This document shows positions 18,733 to 28,566 of a stretch of DNA of 64,000 bases, in pieces. The first letter of the stretch is position 1; every line of letters begins with the position of its first letter. This DNA is from Rhizobium oryzihabitans. GTDB lineage: Bacteria; Pseudomonadota; Alphaproteobacteria; Rhizobiales; Rhizobiaceae. A program made the translations under genes and the position numbers. The stretch spans positions 1 through 64,000 of the forward strand of contig NZ_CP048635.1 of assembly GCF_010669145.1 (NCBI RefSeq), read 5' to 3'. The notes under the pieces are model-generated. The model made no database searches, was not told the origin of the DNA, and worked only from the letters and a program-made list of their open reading frames with translations.

Positions 18733-19746
18733 ATGTTGAGTACCGCGCTTCGCCCCTCGCCGATCATGCCTTCCGTCGATTTCGATGCGAAGGGCGTGCA
18801 GCATGGTCATCTGCGACTGCCCTACAGCCGCGATGACAGCGCCTGGGGCTCGGTGATGATACCGATCTGCGTTATCGCCAATGGCGAAGGGCCGACCGCG
18901 CTTCTGACCGGCGCCAATCATGGCGACGAATATGAGGGCCCGGCCGCACTCTTCGAACTCGCCCACACCCTTGATCCGGCGGAGGTGAGCGGGCGCATCA
19001 TCATCGTACCGGCGCTGAATTATCCGGCTTTTCGAGCCGGGACGCGCACTTCGCCGATCGACCGGGGAAACCTCAACCGCAGCTTTCCCGGCCGCCCCGA
19101 CGGAACGGTGACGGAGAAGATCGCCGACTACGTCACCCGCCACCTGATACCGCTGGCCGATATCGTTCTGGACTTTCATTCCGGCGGCAAGACGCTCGAC
19201 TTCCTGCCCTATGCCGCCGCCCACGAACTGCCCGACAAGACACAGGAAGCCCGCTGCTTTGATGCGGTGGCGGCTTTTGCGGCGCCCTATTCGATGAAGA
19301 TGCTGGAAATCGATGCCGTCGGCATGCTCGACACGACCGTCGAAGAACTTGGCAAGGTCTTTGTCACGACCGAGCTCGGCGGGGCGGGAACCGCCAGCGC
19401 AAAATCGATCGACATCGCCCGAAAAGGCAGTCTCAACCTGCTGCGGCATGTCGGCATACTCACCGGCGCGGCGGCCCCGTTGGCAAGCCGCTGGCTGGAC
19501 ATGCCCTCAAGCGATTGCTTCACCTTTGCAGAAGACGACGGGCTCGTCGCCTTTGTCCGTGATCTGGGAGATATGGTCACGGCAGGTGAGACGATCGCGC
19601 GGATCTATCCGGTTGGAAAAACCGGCCTTGCACCCGTCGAGTACCGCGCGGCCATTGATGGCGTGCTTGCGGCGCGCCACGTTCCCGGCCTGATCAAGGC
19701 CGGCGACTGCCTTTCCGTCATCGCCACGATAACGGAGAAACCCTAG
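18733..19746 (+). CDS. doeB: N-acetyl-diaminobutyrate deacetylase DoeB
   Basis: A 337-residue zinc carboxypeptidase-like deacetylase of the succinylglutamate desuccinylase/aspartoacylase family. The zinc motif is GANHGDEYEGP near residue 57, followed by NLNRSFPGRPDG and DFHSGGKTLDFLP. DoeB (EutE) removes the acetyl group from N-alpha-acetyl-diaminobutyrate to give diaminobutyrate for DoeD. It starts 4 bp after doeA and clearly shares its transcript. Confidence 0.92.
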   Translation: MLSTALRPSPIMPSVDFDAKGVQHGHLRLPYSRDDSAWGSVMIPICVIANGEGPTALLTGANHGDEYEGPAALFELAHTLDPAEVSGRIIIVPALNYPAFRAGTRTSPIDRGNLNRSFPGRPDGTVTEKIADYVTRHLIPLADIVLDFHSGGKTLDFLPYAAAHELPDKTQEARCFDAVAAFAAPYSMKMLEIDAVGMLDTTVEELGKVFVTTELGGAGTASAKSIDIARKGSLNLLRHVGILTGAAAPLASRWLDMPSSDCFTFAEDDGLVAFVRDLGDMVTAGETIARIYPVGKTGLAPVEYRAAIDGVLAARHVPGLIKAGDCLSVIATITEKP

Positions 19747-19807
19747 TCAAATGAACCCACGTGAGATCCGAAAACGGACCACGCAACCCAACCAGAGGAG
19801 TAAGAAC

Positions 19808-20659
19808 ATGCGCATTAACAAACTCGCGGGGCTGTCTGCCCTTGCCCTCACCATCGGCGTGACGTCGGCCAGCGCTTTGACCGTCGAGGAAGTCAAGAAA
19901 CAGGGATACATCCGCGCCGCCACGGCCAATGAAGTACCCTATTCCTACATGCAGCCCGATGGCACCTCTGCCGGCATAGGGCCGGATGTGGCAAATGCCG
20001 TCTTGAAATCCATGGGGATCGAAGAGGTCAACTGGACCGTGACGCCGTTCGGCACGTTGATCCCCGGCCTGAAGGCGCGCCGCTTCGATTTTGCCGCCGC
20101 GGAACAGAATATCTCGCCCGAACGCTGCAAGCAGGTTGCGTTCACCGAACCGAATTCATCCTATGGCGAAGGCCTGCTGGTCAAGAAGGGCAATCCCAAA
20201 AAACTGACCACCTATGCCGATATCGCCAAGGATCCATCGTTGAAGGTGGCCGTGGTGTCCGGCGCCAATAATGTCGATTTCCTGCGGGCGGTTGGCGTCA
20301 AGGATGAGCAGATCGTCTTCATTCCAGCCAATGCGGATGCCATCCCCACCGTTCAGAGCCGTGCTGACGCCTATGCCGCCACGGAACTGACCGTTTCGGA
20401 ACTCGCCAAGGGTCAGGCCAATGTCGAGCAGGTTACGCCGTTCGAGGATCCGGTCGTCAAGGGCGCGCCAGTCCGTAATTACGGCGGCTTTGCATTTCGC
20501 CCGGAGGACAAGGAACTGCGCGATGCCTTCGATGCGGCCCTGGTCGAATTTCGCAAGACGGACGACTACAAGAAAATCCTGAGCAAATACGGCCTGTCCG
20601 AACAGAGCATCGCGGCGGCAGCCGAAAAGAAGGTCGCCGATCTCTGCGCCGGCAAATAA
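19808..20659 (+). CDS. ehuB: ectoine/hydroxyectoine-binding protein EhuB
   Basis: A 283-residue periplasmic solute-binding protein of the amino-acid (family 3) type. The signal peptide is the first 23 residues (MRINKLAGLSALALTIG, ending SASA). Ligand-binding features are PYSYMQPDGTSAGIGPDVANA and FAAAEQNISPERC. I chose the ATG at 19808 because an AGGAG site precedes it; the ATG at 19751 would place 19 extra residues before the signal peptide. EhuB delivers ectoine and hydroxyectoine to the EhuCD channel. Confidence 0.92.
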   Translation: MRINKLAGLSALALTIGVTSASALTVEEVKKQGYIRAATANEVPYSYMQPDGTSAGIGPDVANAVLKSMGIEEVNWTVTPFGTLIPGLKARRFDFAAAEQNISPERCKQVAFTEPNSSYGEGLLVKKGNPKKLTTYADIAKDPSLKVAVVSGANNVDFLRAVGVKDEQIVFIPANADAIPTVQSRADAYAATELTVSELAKGQANVEQVTPFEDPVVKGAPVRNYGGFAFRPEDKELRDAFDAALVEFRKTDDYKKILSKYGLSEQSIAAAAEKKVADLCAGK

Positions 20660-20719
20660 CATCAGATGGCGCCCGGCTCTCGCGGGGCGCCGCTCGTCAA
20701 CAACTCGGGAAGACTTGAG

Positions 20720-21385
20720 ATGGACATGACAGCTTACCTGCCGATGATGTGGCAAGGCGCCGTCGTCACCATGACGATCACGCTGGCTGCCCTCGTTGTC
20801 GGAACGGTGCTCGCCTTCTTCTTCGGTATTTTACGCGTTGAAGGCGGTCCAATCCTGTCGGCAATCGCACTTTGTTATACCGAAGTGTTTCGCGGCACCT
20901 CGCTGCTGGTCCAGCTCTTCTGGTTCTATTATGCCCTGCCGCTGGTTGGCCTGAGCTTCGATCCGATCACCACCGGCGTTCTGGTGCTGGCGGCCCACGC
21001 CGGCGGTTACGGTGCGGAGATCGTGCGGGGTGCATTGTCCTCCGTTTCGGTGCAGCAGCTGGAAGCCGCCCGCGCGCTCAACTTTACGCGGCTGCAGACG
21101 CTGTTTCGCATTTCGCTGCCGCAGGCGGTCGTTGAGATGATGCCGGCTTTCGGCAATCTGGCCATCGAAACGCTGAAACTCTCCTCGCTTGTATCACTGA
21201 TCTCGATCGCCGACCTGACCTTCGCGGCGCAGTCGATCCGCAACCTGACGCTGGATAGCGCCAGCATCTATTCGATCACGCTCCTCTGCTATTTCGCGAT
21301 GTCACTCATCCTCATGGCAATCATCCGGGTGATCGAGCATTTCGTAAGACGTGGCAACGTCTTCCCGCGCACCCGCCATTCGTAA
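20720..21385 (+). CDS. ehuC: ectoine ABC transporter permease EhuC
   Basis: A 221-residue inner-membrane permease of the HisMQ type with about five helices. The ABC-coupling (EAA) loop is LEAARALNFTRLQTLFRISLPQAV, and FRGTSLLVQLFWFYYALPL is typical of polar amino-acid permeases. The start ATG at 20720 (MDMTAYLP) is preferred to 20666, since the earlier residues are not membrane-like. It forms the translocation pore with EhuD. Confidence 0.9.
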   Translation: MDMTAYLPMMWQGAVVTMTITLAALVVGTVLAFFFGILRVEGGPILSAIALCYTEVFRGTSLLVQLFWFYYALPLVGLSFDPITTGVLVLAAHAGGYGAEIVRGALSSVSVQQLEAARALNFTRLQTLFRISLPQAVVEMMPAFGNLAIETLKLSSLVSLISIADLTFAAQSIRNLTLDSASIYSITLLCYFAMSLILMAIIRVIEHFVRRGNVFPRTRHS

Positions 21386-21398
21386 GGAAGTTCTTGTC

Positions 21399-22091
21399 AT
21401 GATGTACGGTTACGAATGGGACACGACCACCTGGCTCACCTACACAACGTCGATCCTGCCCATCATCCTGATTGGCTTGACGGTGACCCTGAAGGCCGCC
21501 GCGGCCGGCTTCGCAATCGCGTTGGTGCTGGGGCTGGTCTTTGCGCTCCTGCGCAGGAGCCGCGTCAGGATGATTTCCTGGCCGACCGCTCTGATTGTCG
21601 AATTCCTGCGCGATACGCCGCTTCTGGTGCAGCTGTTTTTCCTTTATTACGTGCTTCCCGATTTCGGTATCGTGCTTCCCGCCTTCCTGACCGGTGCCCT
21701 GGCACTCGGCCTGCAATATGCGGCCTATACGTCCGAGGTCTATCGCGGCGGCATCGAAGCAGTGCACCACGGCCAATGGGAAGCAGCCACTGCACTCAAT
21801 CTGACGCAGATGCAGACCTATCGGGACATCATCATTCCCCAGGCAATCCCGCGTATCGTTCCGGCGATGGGCAACTACCTTGTCGCCATGATCAAGGAGA
21901 CACCGGTCCTTTCCGTCGTCACCGTTCTCGAGATGATGGGGCTTGCCAACATGATCGGCGAGCGCACCTTCGAATATCTGGTGCCGCTGACGCTTGTCGG
22001 CCTCATCTTCCTACTTCTCACACTAATCTGCTCAGCAGGCCTCAACCGCCTGCAGAAGGCGCTCCCGAAAGCAGGAATACCGTTGCGATGA
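21399..22091 (+). CDS. ehuD: ectoine ABC transporter permease EhuD
   Basis: A 230-residue HisMQ-type permease. It contains [19 protein letters not shown] and the coupling loop [24 protein letters not shown]. The ATG at 21399 follows an AAGGAAG site 14 bp after the ehuC stop. The end overlaps ehuA by 4 bases (ATGA). It is the partner permease of EhuC. Confidence 0.9.
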   Translation: MMYGYEWDTTTWLTYTTSILPIILIGLTVTLKAAAAGFAIALVLGLVFALLRRSRVRMISWPTALIVEFLRDTPLLVQLFFLYYVLPDFGIVLPAFLTGALALGLQYAAYTSEVYRGGIEAVHHGQWEAATALNLTQMQTYRDIIIPQAIPRIVPAMGNYLVAMIKETPVLSVVTVLEMMGLANMIGERTFEYLVPLTLVGLIFLLLTLICSAGLNRLQKALPKAGIPLR

Positions 22092-22867
22092 CCAATATCA
22101 TCAATCAGCCGCTTATCGAATTTTCCGACGTCACGAAGCGCTTCGGCATTCTGACGGTTCTCGACCATTTCAATTTCAGTGTAGCGAAGGGTGAAAAAGT
22201 CACGCTGATCGGCCCGTCCGGATCCGGCAAATCAACGGTCCTGCGCATTCTCATGACGCTGGAACCGTTTCAGGAGGGCAAGCTTACCCTGGCCGATATC
22301 TCCTATCACGAAAACGGAGGCAAAGGCCCTTTCAGGGCTTCGGAAAAGCACCTTCGCCAGATCCGCAATCACGTCGGCATGGTCTTCCAGAGCTTCAATC
22401 TCTTTCCGCATATGACTGTTCTGCGCAACGTCGTTGAAGCGCCGGTGCGCGTATTGGGCATCAGCCGTGGCGAAGCGGAAGCACGCGCCATCGAACTGCT
22501 CAAGATGGTGGGACTGGCGGACAAGAAAGATCACTATCCGGTGCAGCTTTCCGGCGGACAGCAGCAACGCGTCGCCATTGCCCGTTCGCTCGCCATGCGC
22601 CCCCGTGTCCTGCTTTTCGACGAGCCGACCTCGGCACTCGACCCGCAATTGGTGGGCGAAGTCCTTTCCGTCATTCGTGACCTCGCCCATGAGCACGACC
22701 TGACAATGTTGCTTGTCACGCACGAAATGCGGTTTGCCCGCGAAGTGTCGGACCGGGTCTGCTTCTTCGATAAAGGCCGCATCTGCGAGGAGGGTCTGCC
22801 GGAAGAGATATTCGGCTCGCCGAAACAGGAGCGGACGCGCGAATTCCTCTCTTCGGTACTAAGGTAA
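22088..22867 (+). CDS. ehuA: ectoine ABC transporter ATPase EhuA
   Basis: A 259-residue ABC ATPase with Walker [11 protein letters not shown]-loop [14 protein letters not shown], signature [17 protein letters not shown], Walker [13 protein letters not shown] and H-loop TH. It is translationally coupled to ehuD and powers the importer. It is the last gene of the ectoine unit. A GC-rich 16-bp palindrome at 22901-22916 follows, but it has no T-run. Confidence 0.92.
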   Translation: MTNIINQPLIEFSDVTKRFGILTVLDHFNFSVAKGEKVTLIGPSGSGKSTVLRILMTLEPFQEGKLTLADISYHENGGKGPFRASEKHLRQIRNHVGMVFQSFNLFPHMTVLRNVVEAPVRVLGISRGEAEARAIELLKMVGLADKKDHYPVQLSGGQQQRVAIARSLAMRPRVLLFDEPTSALDPQLVGEVLSVIRDLAHEHDLTMLLVTHEMRFAREVSDRVCFFDKGRICEEGLPEEIFGSPKQERTREFLSSVLR

Positions 22868-23030
22868 GTGACGCTTCACTCCGGTTGAAAAAGGAACATC
22901 CAGCCGCGCGCGGCTGAGTGCGATACACCGGCGTAAACTCATCTCGTTTAAGGGTCTATGGCAGCAGGATTGCGGCCGGTTGAGCCGTCCTGCGCGCTTG
23001 TGTCCAGCAAGAGGCAACGTGGACGGCAGT

Positions 23031-24617
23031 TTATGGAGTAGCGAGCTCCAGTCGCCGGTTGATATTGATGCCCTTCAGAAATGCCTCGTCATGGCTGACG
23101 ACCAGCAATGCGCCATCATAGGCCCGCAGCCCTGCCTCTACGGCTGCAATGGAATCGATATCGAGATGGTTCGTCGGTTCATCGAGGATCAACAATTGCG
23201 GAGGCTGAGGACCACCCAGAACACAGGCGAGACCGGCCCGCAACATCTGCCCGCCAGAAAGGGTTTCAACCATCTGCAACGCGGCATCGGCGCGGAACAT
23301 GAAGCGTGCGAGCGCTGCCCGGCAGGCATTTTCTCCCGCCTGCGGGTTAAGCTTTAGAAAATTGTCGCGGATTGACAGCGTCACATCCAGCAGGCTGACC
23401 TGCTGGTCCAGAAATGCGGATTTCACCGGAAGGTGCACTGTCCCGGCAAGCGGCAAAAGCTCACCCGTAATCACGGAAAGCAGCGTGGTTTTCCCCGACC
23501 CGTTCGGACCGCTGAGAGCAACGCGCTGCGGGCCGGTGATCTCGAAGGAGAGATCGCGAAGGACGGGCTGCTCGGGAGAATACCCCGCGGTCAAGTTTTG
23601 AAGGCTCAGCACGGTTCTGGTCGTGTGCAATCCGCTGGATGGCAAGGTGACGGTAACGCCCTGCAGGATTTCGATACGCTCGCGTGCGGCCTTCAGATCT
23701 TCAGTCGCTTCTGCGCTCAAACGGTGGGCGAGATTGGCATTGTCGCCGCTGGTTTTTTCGGCTCGCCTTTTCATCCCGCCGACCACAATGCGAGGCATGT
23801 CTCCCTTCGCAGCTTTTGCAGCACCCCTGGCGTCGCGGCGTGCTTTGCGCTCCACCACCTCCTGCGACCTGCGTTTCACCTCGGCCAATCGCTTTTCGGC
23901 GTTTGCGAAATCCTGTTCGGCAGCGGCCAGTTCCAGCGCCTTTTGGGCACGGTAATGGCTCCAGTTGCCGCCATAACGCGTGACGCCCAGCGTCGTCATC
24001 TCCACGATCGCATCAAGGGTTTCGAGAAGTTCCCGATCATGGCTGACGACGATCGCCCCGCCGCGCCAAGCCGCCAGAAAATCCGCGACAAAGGCACGTC
24101 CGGCCCGGTCGAGATTGTTGGTCGGCTCGTCGAGGATCAAGAAATCCGGCGCGGCGTTTATTTGTGCCGCAAGTGCGGCCCTTGTGCGCTGCCCGCCAGA
24201 CAGGGCTGAAAGCGGCGTCGAGGGTGATGCATCAAGCCCGACCCGTGACAGCGCATCGACAATTTTCTCCTCCAGCATCCAGTCGACGTCGTTGAGTTCG
24301 TCAAGCGTCGCCGTTCCTGCCTGGGCGCGGTCGAGAACCTGCAGGGCGTCGCGCGCATCGAAGAGGTCCGCGACGGTTTTGTCGCAGCTGACCTGGACGC
24401 TTTGGCGCAGGACACCGATACGACCGGACACGGCGACAGTGCCGGCGGAAGGCGACAATTCACCGGCGATCAGCTTCAACAATGTCGTCTTGCCGACACC
24501 GTTGCGCCCGACCAGACCGGCACGTTCGAGACCGAAACGAAGATTGATATTGGAAAAAAGTGGATGACCGTCAGGCGTCGACCACGAGAGGTCCGAAAGA
24601 GTGATGGCGTGCGGCAT
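23031..24617 (-). CDS. ABC-F family ATPase
   Basis: A 528-residue cytoplasmic protein with two ABC cassettes and no membrane segment. The first has GRNGVGKTTLLKL, LSGGQRTRAALA and LILDEPTNNLD. The second has SGPNGSGKTTLLSVI, LSGGQMLRAGLA and LILDEPTNHLD. A charged linker of about 80 residues (AEKRLAEVKRRSQEVVERKARR) joins them. ABC-F proteins act on the ribosome in translation or antibiotic protection; the subgroup cannot be told by eye. I chose the ATG at 24617 (MPHAITLSDLSW), which has a GGGGAA site. The ATG at 24743 would add 42 non-conserved residues. Confidence 0.88.
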   Translation of the reverse strand: MPHAITLSDLSWSTPDGHPLFSNINLRFGLERAGLVGRNGVGKTTLLKLIAGELSPSAGTVAVSGRIGVLRQSVQVSCDKTVADLFDARDALQVLDRAQAGTATLDELNDVDWMLEEKIVDALSRVGLDASPSTPLSALSGGQRTRAALAAQINAAPDFLILDEPTNNLDRAGRAFVADFLAAWRGGAIVVSHDRELLETLDAIVEMTTLGVTRYGGNWSHYRAQKALELAAAEQDFANAEKRLAEVKRRSQEVVERKARRDARGAAKAAKGDMPRIVVGGMKRRAEKTSGDNANLAHRLSAEATEDLKAARERIEILQGVTVTLPSSGLHTTRTVLSLQNLTAGYSPEQPVLRDLSFEITGPQRVALSGPNGSGKTTLLSVITGELLPLAGTVHLPVKSAFLDQQVSLLDVTLSIRDNFLKLNPQAGENACRAALARFMFRADAALQMVETLSGGQMLRAGLACVLGGPQPPQLLILDEPTNHLDIDSIAAVEAGLRAYDGALLVVSHDEAFLKGININRRLELATP

Positions 24618-24765
24618 GGATATTATTTCCCCGAATGACAAGGCTTTGTGGCTTTGCGGTCGGGTTAAAATCCATGGATCACCATCCTGTTCGTGCTGCG
24701 GACGACAGTTCTTTATGCGTGAAAAATGGCATGGTCGTGGCAAAGAAGGCTGGGTTTAGTGAGTT

Positions 24766-24795
24766 GCAGGGTGCACGATATCTCGTCCACCCTGC
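24766..24795 (-). terminator. 8-bp hairpin downstream of the NCS2 permease
   Basis: GCAGGGTG (24766-24773) and CACCCTGC (24788-24795) form a perfect stem in the gap between the permease stop and the ABC-F start. No strong T-run follows on the minus strand, so termination here is only possible. Confidence 0.3.
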
Positions 24796-24810
24796 CCCGT
24801 ATTCACTGGA

Positions 24811-26133
24811 TTACTTGCCTTGCGCCTTCCTGCCGAGACCCAGCAGATGGTAAAAGGCGATTGCGCCGATCGTTGCCGTGCCGATGCCATCCAGCGTGAA
24901 GCCGGCGACATTGAGCTTGAAGTTGCCGGCGCCCAATACCAGTGCGATACCCACGGTAATGAGGTTGCGGGGCTCGGAAAAATCGACCTTGTTCTCGACC
25001 CAGATACGCCCGGCGGTCGCCGCGATCAGGCCGAAGACGACGACGGACAGGCCGCCAATGACGGGTCCGGGTATCGTCTGGATGAGTGCGCCGAATTTTG
25101 GCGAGAAACCGAGAATGATGGCGACCAGCGCTGCGACGAGGAAAACAAGCGTCGAAAAAATGCGTGTTATCGCCATCACGCCCATGTTTTCTGCGTAAGT
25201 CGTCATCCCCGTTCCGCCGAAGGCGCCGGAGAAGATGGTTGCGATGCCGTCGCCAATGAAGGCGCGGCCAAGATAAGGGTCGAGATTGCGACCGGTCATC
25301 GCACCTATCGCCTTGATGTGCCCAAGATTTTCCGCCACCAGAATGACAACGACCGGCGCGATCAGGGCAATGGCCGGCGCGGAGAATTCCGGCGTGGTGA
25401 ATGTGGGCAGTCCGAACCAGGATGCCGCCGCAACGCCCGCAAAATCGACGGGCTTGCCGAGGTCGAAGCCATTGGCCAGAACCAAATAGGCAATATAGGC
25501 AATCGCACCACCGATGAGGATGGGCAACCGGCGCGCCATGCCCGGCGCATAGACCGCAATTGCACCGACGGATGCGACCGTCAAAATCGCAATCCAGCGC
25601 GATAGCTGGTCGCCATCGGGATTGCCCGGCCCCGTGCCGGAGGCGCTGGCGATGGCAATGGGTGCCAGCACGAGACCGATTGCAGCAACGATCGCGCCGG
25701 TCAGAACGGGCGGCATCAGCCGCTCGATCCAGTTATGGCCGACGATCATGACGATGACGCCGATCAGCGCATAAAGCACGCCGGCAGCAATGATGCCGCC
25801 CAGTGCAAGCGCGATGTTCGGGCTGGCAGCGCCCGCGGCCGCGCCGGTCGCCACCAGCACGGGACCGATAAATGCGAAAGACGAGCCGAGATAGCTCGGC
25901 ACCCGGCCGCCAACGGCGATGAAGAAGATCAGCGTCGAGATGCCTGAAAACAGGATGGAAACATTCGGATCGAAGCCCATGATCAGTGGCGCAAGAACCG
26001 TGGAGCCGAACATCGCGACGACGTGCTGCAACCCAAGCACCGCGGTCTGCCCGGCAGGCAGCCGCTCATCCGGCATGATGCGCCCTTCGGTTTTCAATCG
26101 CCAACGCGGAAAATAGCCACCCGTATCGCTCAT
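24811..26133 (-). CDS. NCS2 uracil/xanthine permease (UraA/RutG-like)
   Basis: A 440-residue membrane transporter with about 14 predicted helices. Typical NCS2 segments are GLQHVVAMFGSTVLAPLIMG at the start, APVVVILVAENLGHIKAIG, and the TTYAENMGVMAITRIFSTL motif characteristic of the uracil branch. It imports a nucleobase with protons, probably uracil. The start is one of two adjacent ATGs (26133 or 26136) behind a GGGGG site. The longer open frame to 26298 adds 55 hydrophilic residues and is unlikely. No pyrimidine-degradation genes are adjacent. Confidence 0.85.
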   Translation of the reverse strand: MSDTGGYFPRWRLKTEGRIMPDERLPAGQTAVLGLQHVVAMFGSTVLAPLIMGFDPNVSILFSGISTLIFFIAVGGRVPSYLGSSFAFIGPVLVATGAAAGAASPNIALALGGIIAAGVLYALIGVIVMIVGHNWIERLMPPVLTGAIVAAIGLVLAPIAIASASGTGPGNPDGDQLSRWIAILTVASVGAIAVYAPGMARRLPILIGGAIAYIAYLVLANGFDLGKPVDFAGVAAASWFGLPTFTTPEFSAPAIALIAPVVVILVAENLGHIKAIGAMTGRNLDPYLGRAFIGDGIATIFSGAFGGTGMTTYAENMGVMAITRIFSTLVFLVAALVAIILGFSPKFGALIQTIPGPVIGGLSVVVFGLIAATAGRIWVENKVDFSEPRNLITVGIALVLGAGNFKLNVAGFTLDGIGTATIGAIAFYHLLGLGRKAQGK

Positions 26134-26385
26134 CATCGTCCCCCACGAACCGGCCGGCGCGCGCTGGACGGGCTTTTCCGTTTCAGTCCACAGCCGGGCA
26201 AAAAGATTTGTATTTCCATGATATGCGCCCGTCGACCGAGATCGAATCGGTGGCCGGCGCATCTTTTCTCCGGTAGCGCGATTGCCTGCTGCTGTCATCG
26301 GGTCGGGTACAGCCGAATGCGCTTTGACGCGGGAGAGAGCAACTCCCGCGCCTTAAACTTCGATGCCGGGACGCTGCACCGATGC

Positions 26386-27543
26386 TTATTCCGCCTTCTC
26401 GAGCGCCGTCAAAATCTCATAAGCCGCAGCAACCCGTTCCTCATTGGGATAGTTTTTATTGGCCAGAATGACGATGCCCCGTTTCTGTTCAGGTATGAAC
26501 GCCACATAAGCGCCGAAACCATTGGTGGAGCCGGTCTTGTTGATGAAGACATCCTGCCGCGGTTTCATCGGCGGTGAGATTTCGGATACGGGCACTGTCT
26601 TGAGCAGGGCGCCGGAGTTCGCATCGGTGAGCGTCTTCAGGGCGGCCGGGTACGCATATTGCTCCCAGATCATATCCTGCGTCATGGCGCCGACGCTGAA
26701 ATATCCCGTGTGGGTGTTGAGGATTGCCCGCTGTATTTTCCCGTCAAGTTTTTCCAGACCCATATTCGCGTTGACGAAACGGATCATGTCGTCGGCTGTC
26801 GATCTGACGCCATAAGCCTCTGAAGAAAGAATGGCGGGTGTCATGCGGGCCGGCTCGCCGGTTCTCTTATAGCCCTGCGCATAATCGGCCATCTTCGCCT
26901 TGGGCACGGTCGTGAAGGTGTTCTTCAATCCCAGCGCGGGAAACAGCGTGTCCTGCATGGCACTGTCAAAACCTTTGCGCATGGCCTTTGCAGTGACATA
27001 TCCAAGCATTCCAATGCTGGGATTGGCATAACTTCTATGGGTTCCGGCCTTGTAGGACGGCTTCCAGGCCTTGAGATAGGCCATCAGCTGCTGTTCAGTC
27101 TTGATATTCTCGGGCACCTGAATGGGGAAGCCGCCGGCCGTGTGGGTGCCAAGATGCATCAGGGCGACATCGCCGAAGGGCTTGCCCTTCAGGGACGGCA
27201 GATAGTCACCCACCTTGCCGGAGAGCGACAGCTGGCCATTCAACTCCGCATAGGTGCTGAGTGCCACCGTGAATGTCTTGCTGATGGAGCCGAGTTCGAA
27301 AAGCGTTTGCGGGGTCACCGGCTGGCCCGTTTTTTTCGACATGACGCCATAGGTGAAGATGTGGTTTTCGCCACCGACACTGATGGCGACGGCCAGACCC
27401 GGAATGCCGTTTTTCTCCATGACCGGCTTGATCGCGGCATCCGCAATCGCCTTCAGCCTGGCATCATCAGCAGCGAGTGCCTGCGTAAACAGGCCAGCCG
27501 AGAGCAAGGCGGTCAGTGCGACATGTCTGCGATTCAGTTTCAT
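26386..27543 (-). CDS. ampC: class C beta-lactamase AmpC
   Basis: A 385-residue periplasmic serine beta-lactamase. The signal peptide is residues 1-24 (MKLNRRHVALTALLSAGL, cleavage after ALA). Catalytic motifs are SISK at 86-89, YAN at 172-174 and KTG at 336-338, all intact and at class C spacing. It hydrolyses cephalosporins and penicillins. It lies divergent from a LysR regulator across 132 bp, the usual ampC-ampR arrangement, which implies induction by peptidoglycan fragments. Confidence 0.95.
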   Translation of the reverse strand: MKLNRRHVALTALLSAGLFTQALAADDARLKAIADAAIKPVMEKNGIPGLAVAISVGGENHIFTYGVMSKKTGQPVTPQTLFELGSISKTFTVALSTYAELNGQLSLSGKVGDYLPSLKGKPFGDVALMHLGTHTAGGFPIQVPENIKTEQQLMAYLKAWKPSYKAGTHRSYANPSIGMLGYVTAKAMRKGFDSAMQDTLFPALGLKNTFTTVPKAKMADYAQGYKRTGEPARMTPAILSSEAYGVRSTADDMIRFVNANMGLEKLDGKIQRAILNTHTGYFSVGAMTQDMIWEQYAYPAALKTLTDANSGALLKTVPVSEISPPMKPRQDVFINKTGSTNGFGAYVAFIPEQKRGIVILANKNYPNEERVAAAYEILTALEKAE

Positions 27544-27675
27544 CTTTCGCTTTCTCCAAAACCTAAGGTGGATTTTCGGCGCGTGCGCCGCCCCAGCGAA
27601 AGACGTTTAACCGCCCTACATTGCACGAACAAATCATGATATCTCGGAGGAGACATAATAAAATCTAGGTCTCGA

Positions 27676-28566
27676 ATGGTTCGGCAATTTCTTCCCCTGA
27701 ATGGCTTGAGGGCGTTTGAGGCCTCAGCCCGGCACCTCAGCTTCACCCGCGCGGCCATCGAACTGTGTGTGACGCAGGCGGCGGTGAGCCAGCAGGTGAA
27801 AGGGCTGGAAAAGCGGCTTGGGGTTTCGCTTTTCCAGCGGCTTCCAAGAGGTTTGAAAATCACCGCCGAAGGCGAGGCCCTTTTGCCGACGGTCACCAGT
27901 TCCTTCGACCAGATGGCGACCACGCTTGACAGGATAGAGGCAGGACAGGTGCGCGAGCTGCTGTTTCTGGGAGTTGTGGGAACCTTTGCCGTGGGCTGGC
28001 TGCTGCCCCGCCTGAAGGCATTTCAAAAGCAGCATCCATTCATCGATGTCAGGGTTTCCACCAACAACAACCGGGTGGACATGGCCGCCGAAGGGCTGGA
28101 TTTTGCCATTCGCTTCGGTCAGGGCTCCTGGCACGGCACGGATGCTTTCCGGCTTTTCGAGGCGCCCCTGTCGCCCCTGTGCACGCCGAAACTGGCGGAA
28201 ACGCTGAAATCACCCGCCGATCTCGCGGAGGCAACGCTGCTGCGCAGCTACAGATCCGACGAATGGGCCACGTGGTTTGCGGCAGCTGGCGTGGCACCGG
28301 TGGCTCAGGTGAATGCCGGGATCGTTTTCGATACGTCGCTCGGCATGATGGAGGCCGCCTTGCAGGGGCTGGGCGTGGCGCTCGCCCCGCCCTCGATGTT
28401 TTCGCGGCATCTTTCCTCCGGGGAGATCCTGCAGCCCTTTCCCATCACCATATCGCTTGGCAGCTACTGGCTGACGCGGTTGCAATCAAAACCGCAGACG
28501 GCGGCCATGCAGGCCTTTTCCGACTGGATGTTCGCCAATATTGGTCCTGCGCAGGACGGCCTATGA
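27676..28566 (+). CDS. ampR: LysR-type regulator AmpR
   Basis: A 296-residue LysR protein. The helix-turn-helix is at about residues 20-40 (LSFTRAAIELCVTQAAVSQQVKGLEKRLGV), followed by the effector domain. It begins MVRQFLPLNGLRAFEASARH, as AmpR proteins do. It faces ampC and should bind the shared 132-bp gap, activating ampC in response to anhydro-muropeptides. The end overlaps the chrA end by 6 bases on the opposite strand. Confidence 0.9.
   Translation: MVRQFLPLNGLRAFEASARHLSFTRAAIELCVTQAAVSQQVKGLEKRLGVSLFQRLPRGLKITAEGEALLPTVTSSFDQMATTLDRIEAGQVRELLFLGVVGTFAVGWLLPRLKAFQKQHPFIDVRVSTNNNRVDMAAEGLDFAIRFGQGSWHGTDAFRLFEAPLSPLCTPKLAETLKSPADLAEATLLRSYRSDEWATWFAAAGVAPVAQVNAGIVFDTSLGMMEAALQGLGVALAPPSMFSRHLSSGEILQPFPITISLGSYWLTRLQSKPQTAAMQAFSDWMFANIGPAQDGL

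Noticed and set aside
22901..22916. GC-rich 16-bp palindrome after ehuA as a terminator
   Set aside because: The stem has no loop room and no T-run, so it was not annotated as a terminator.
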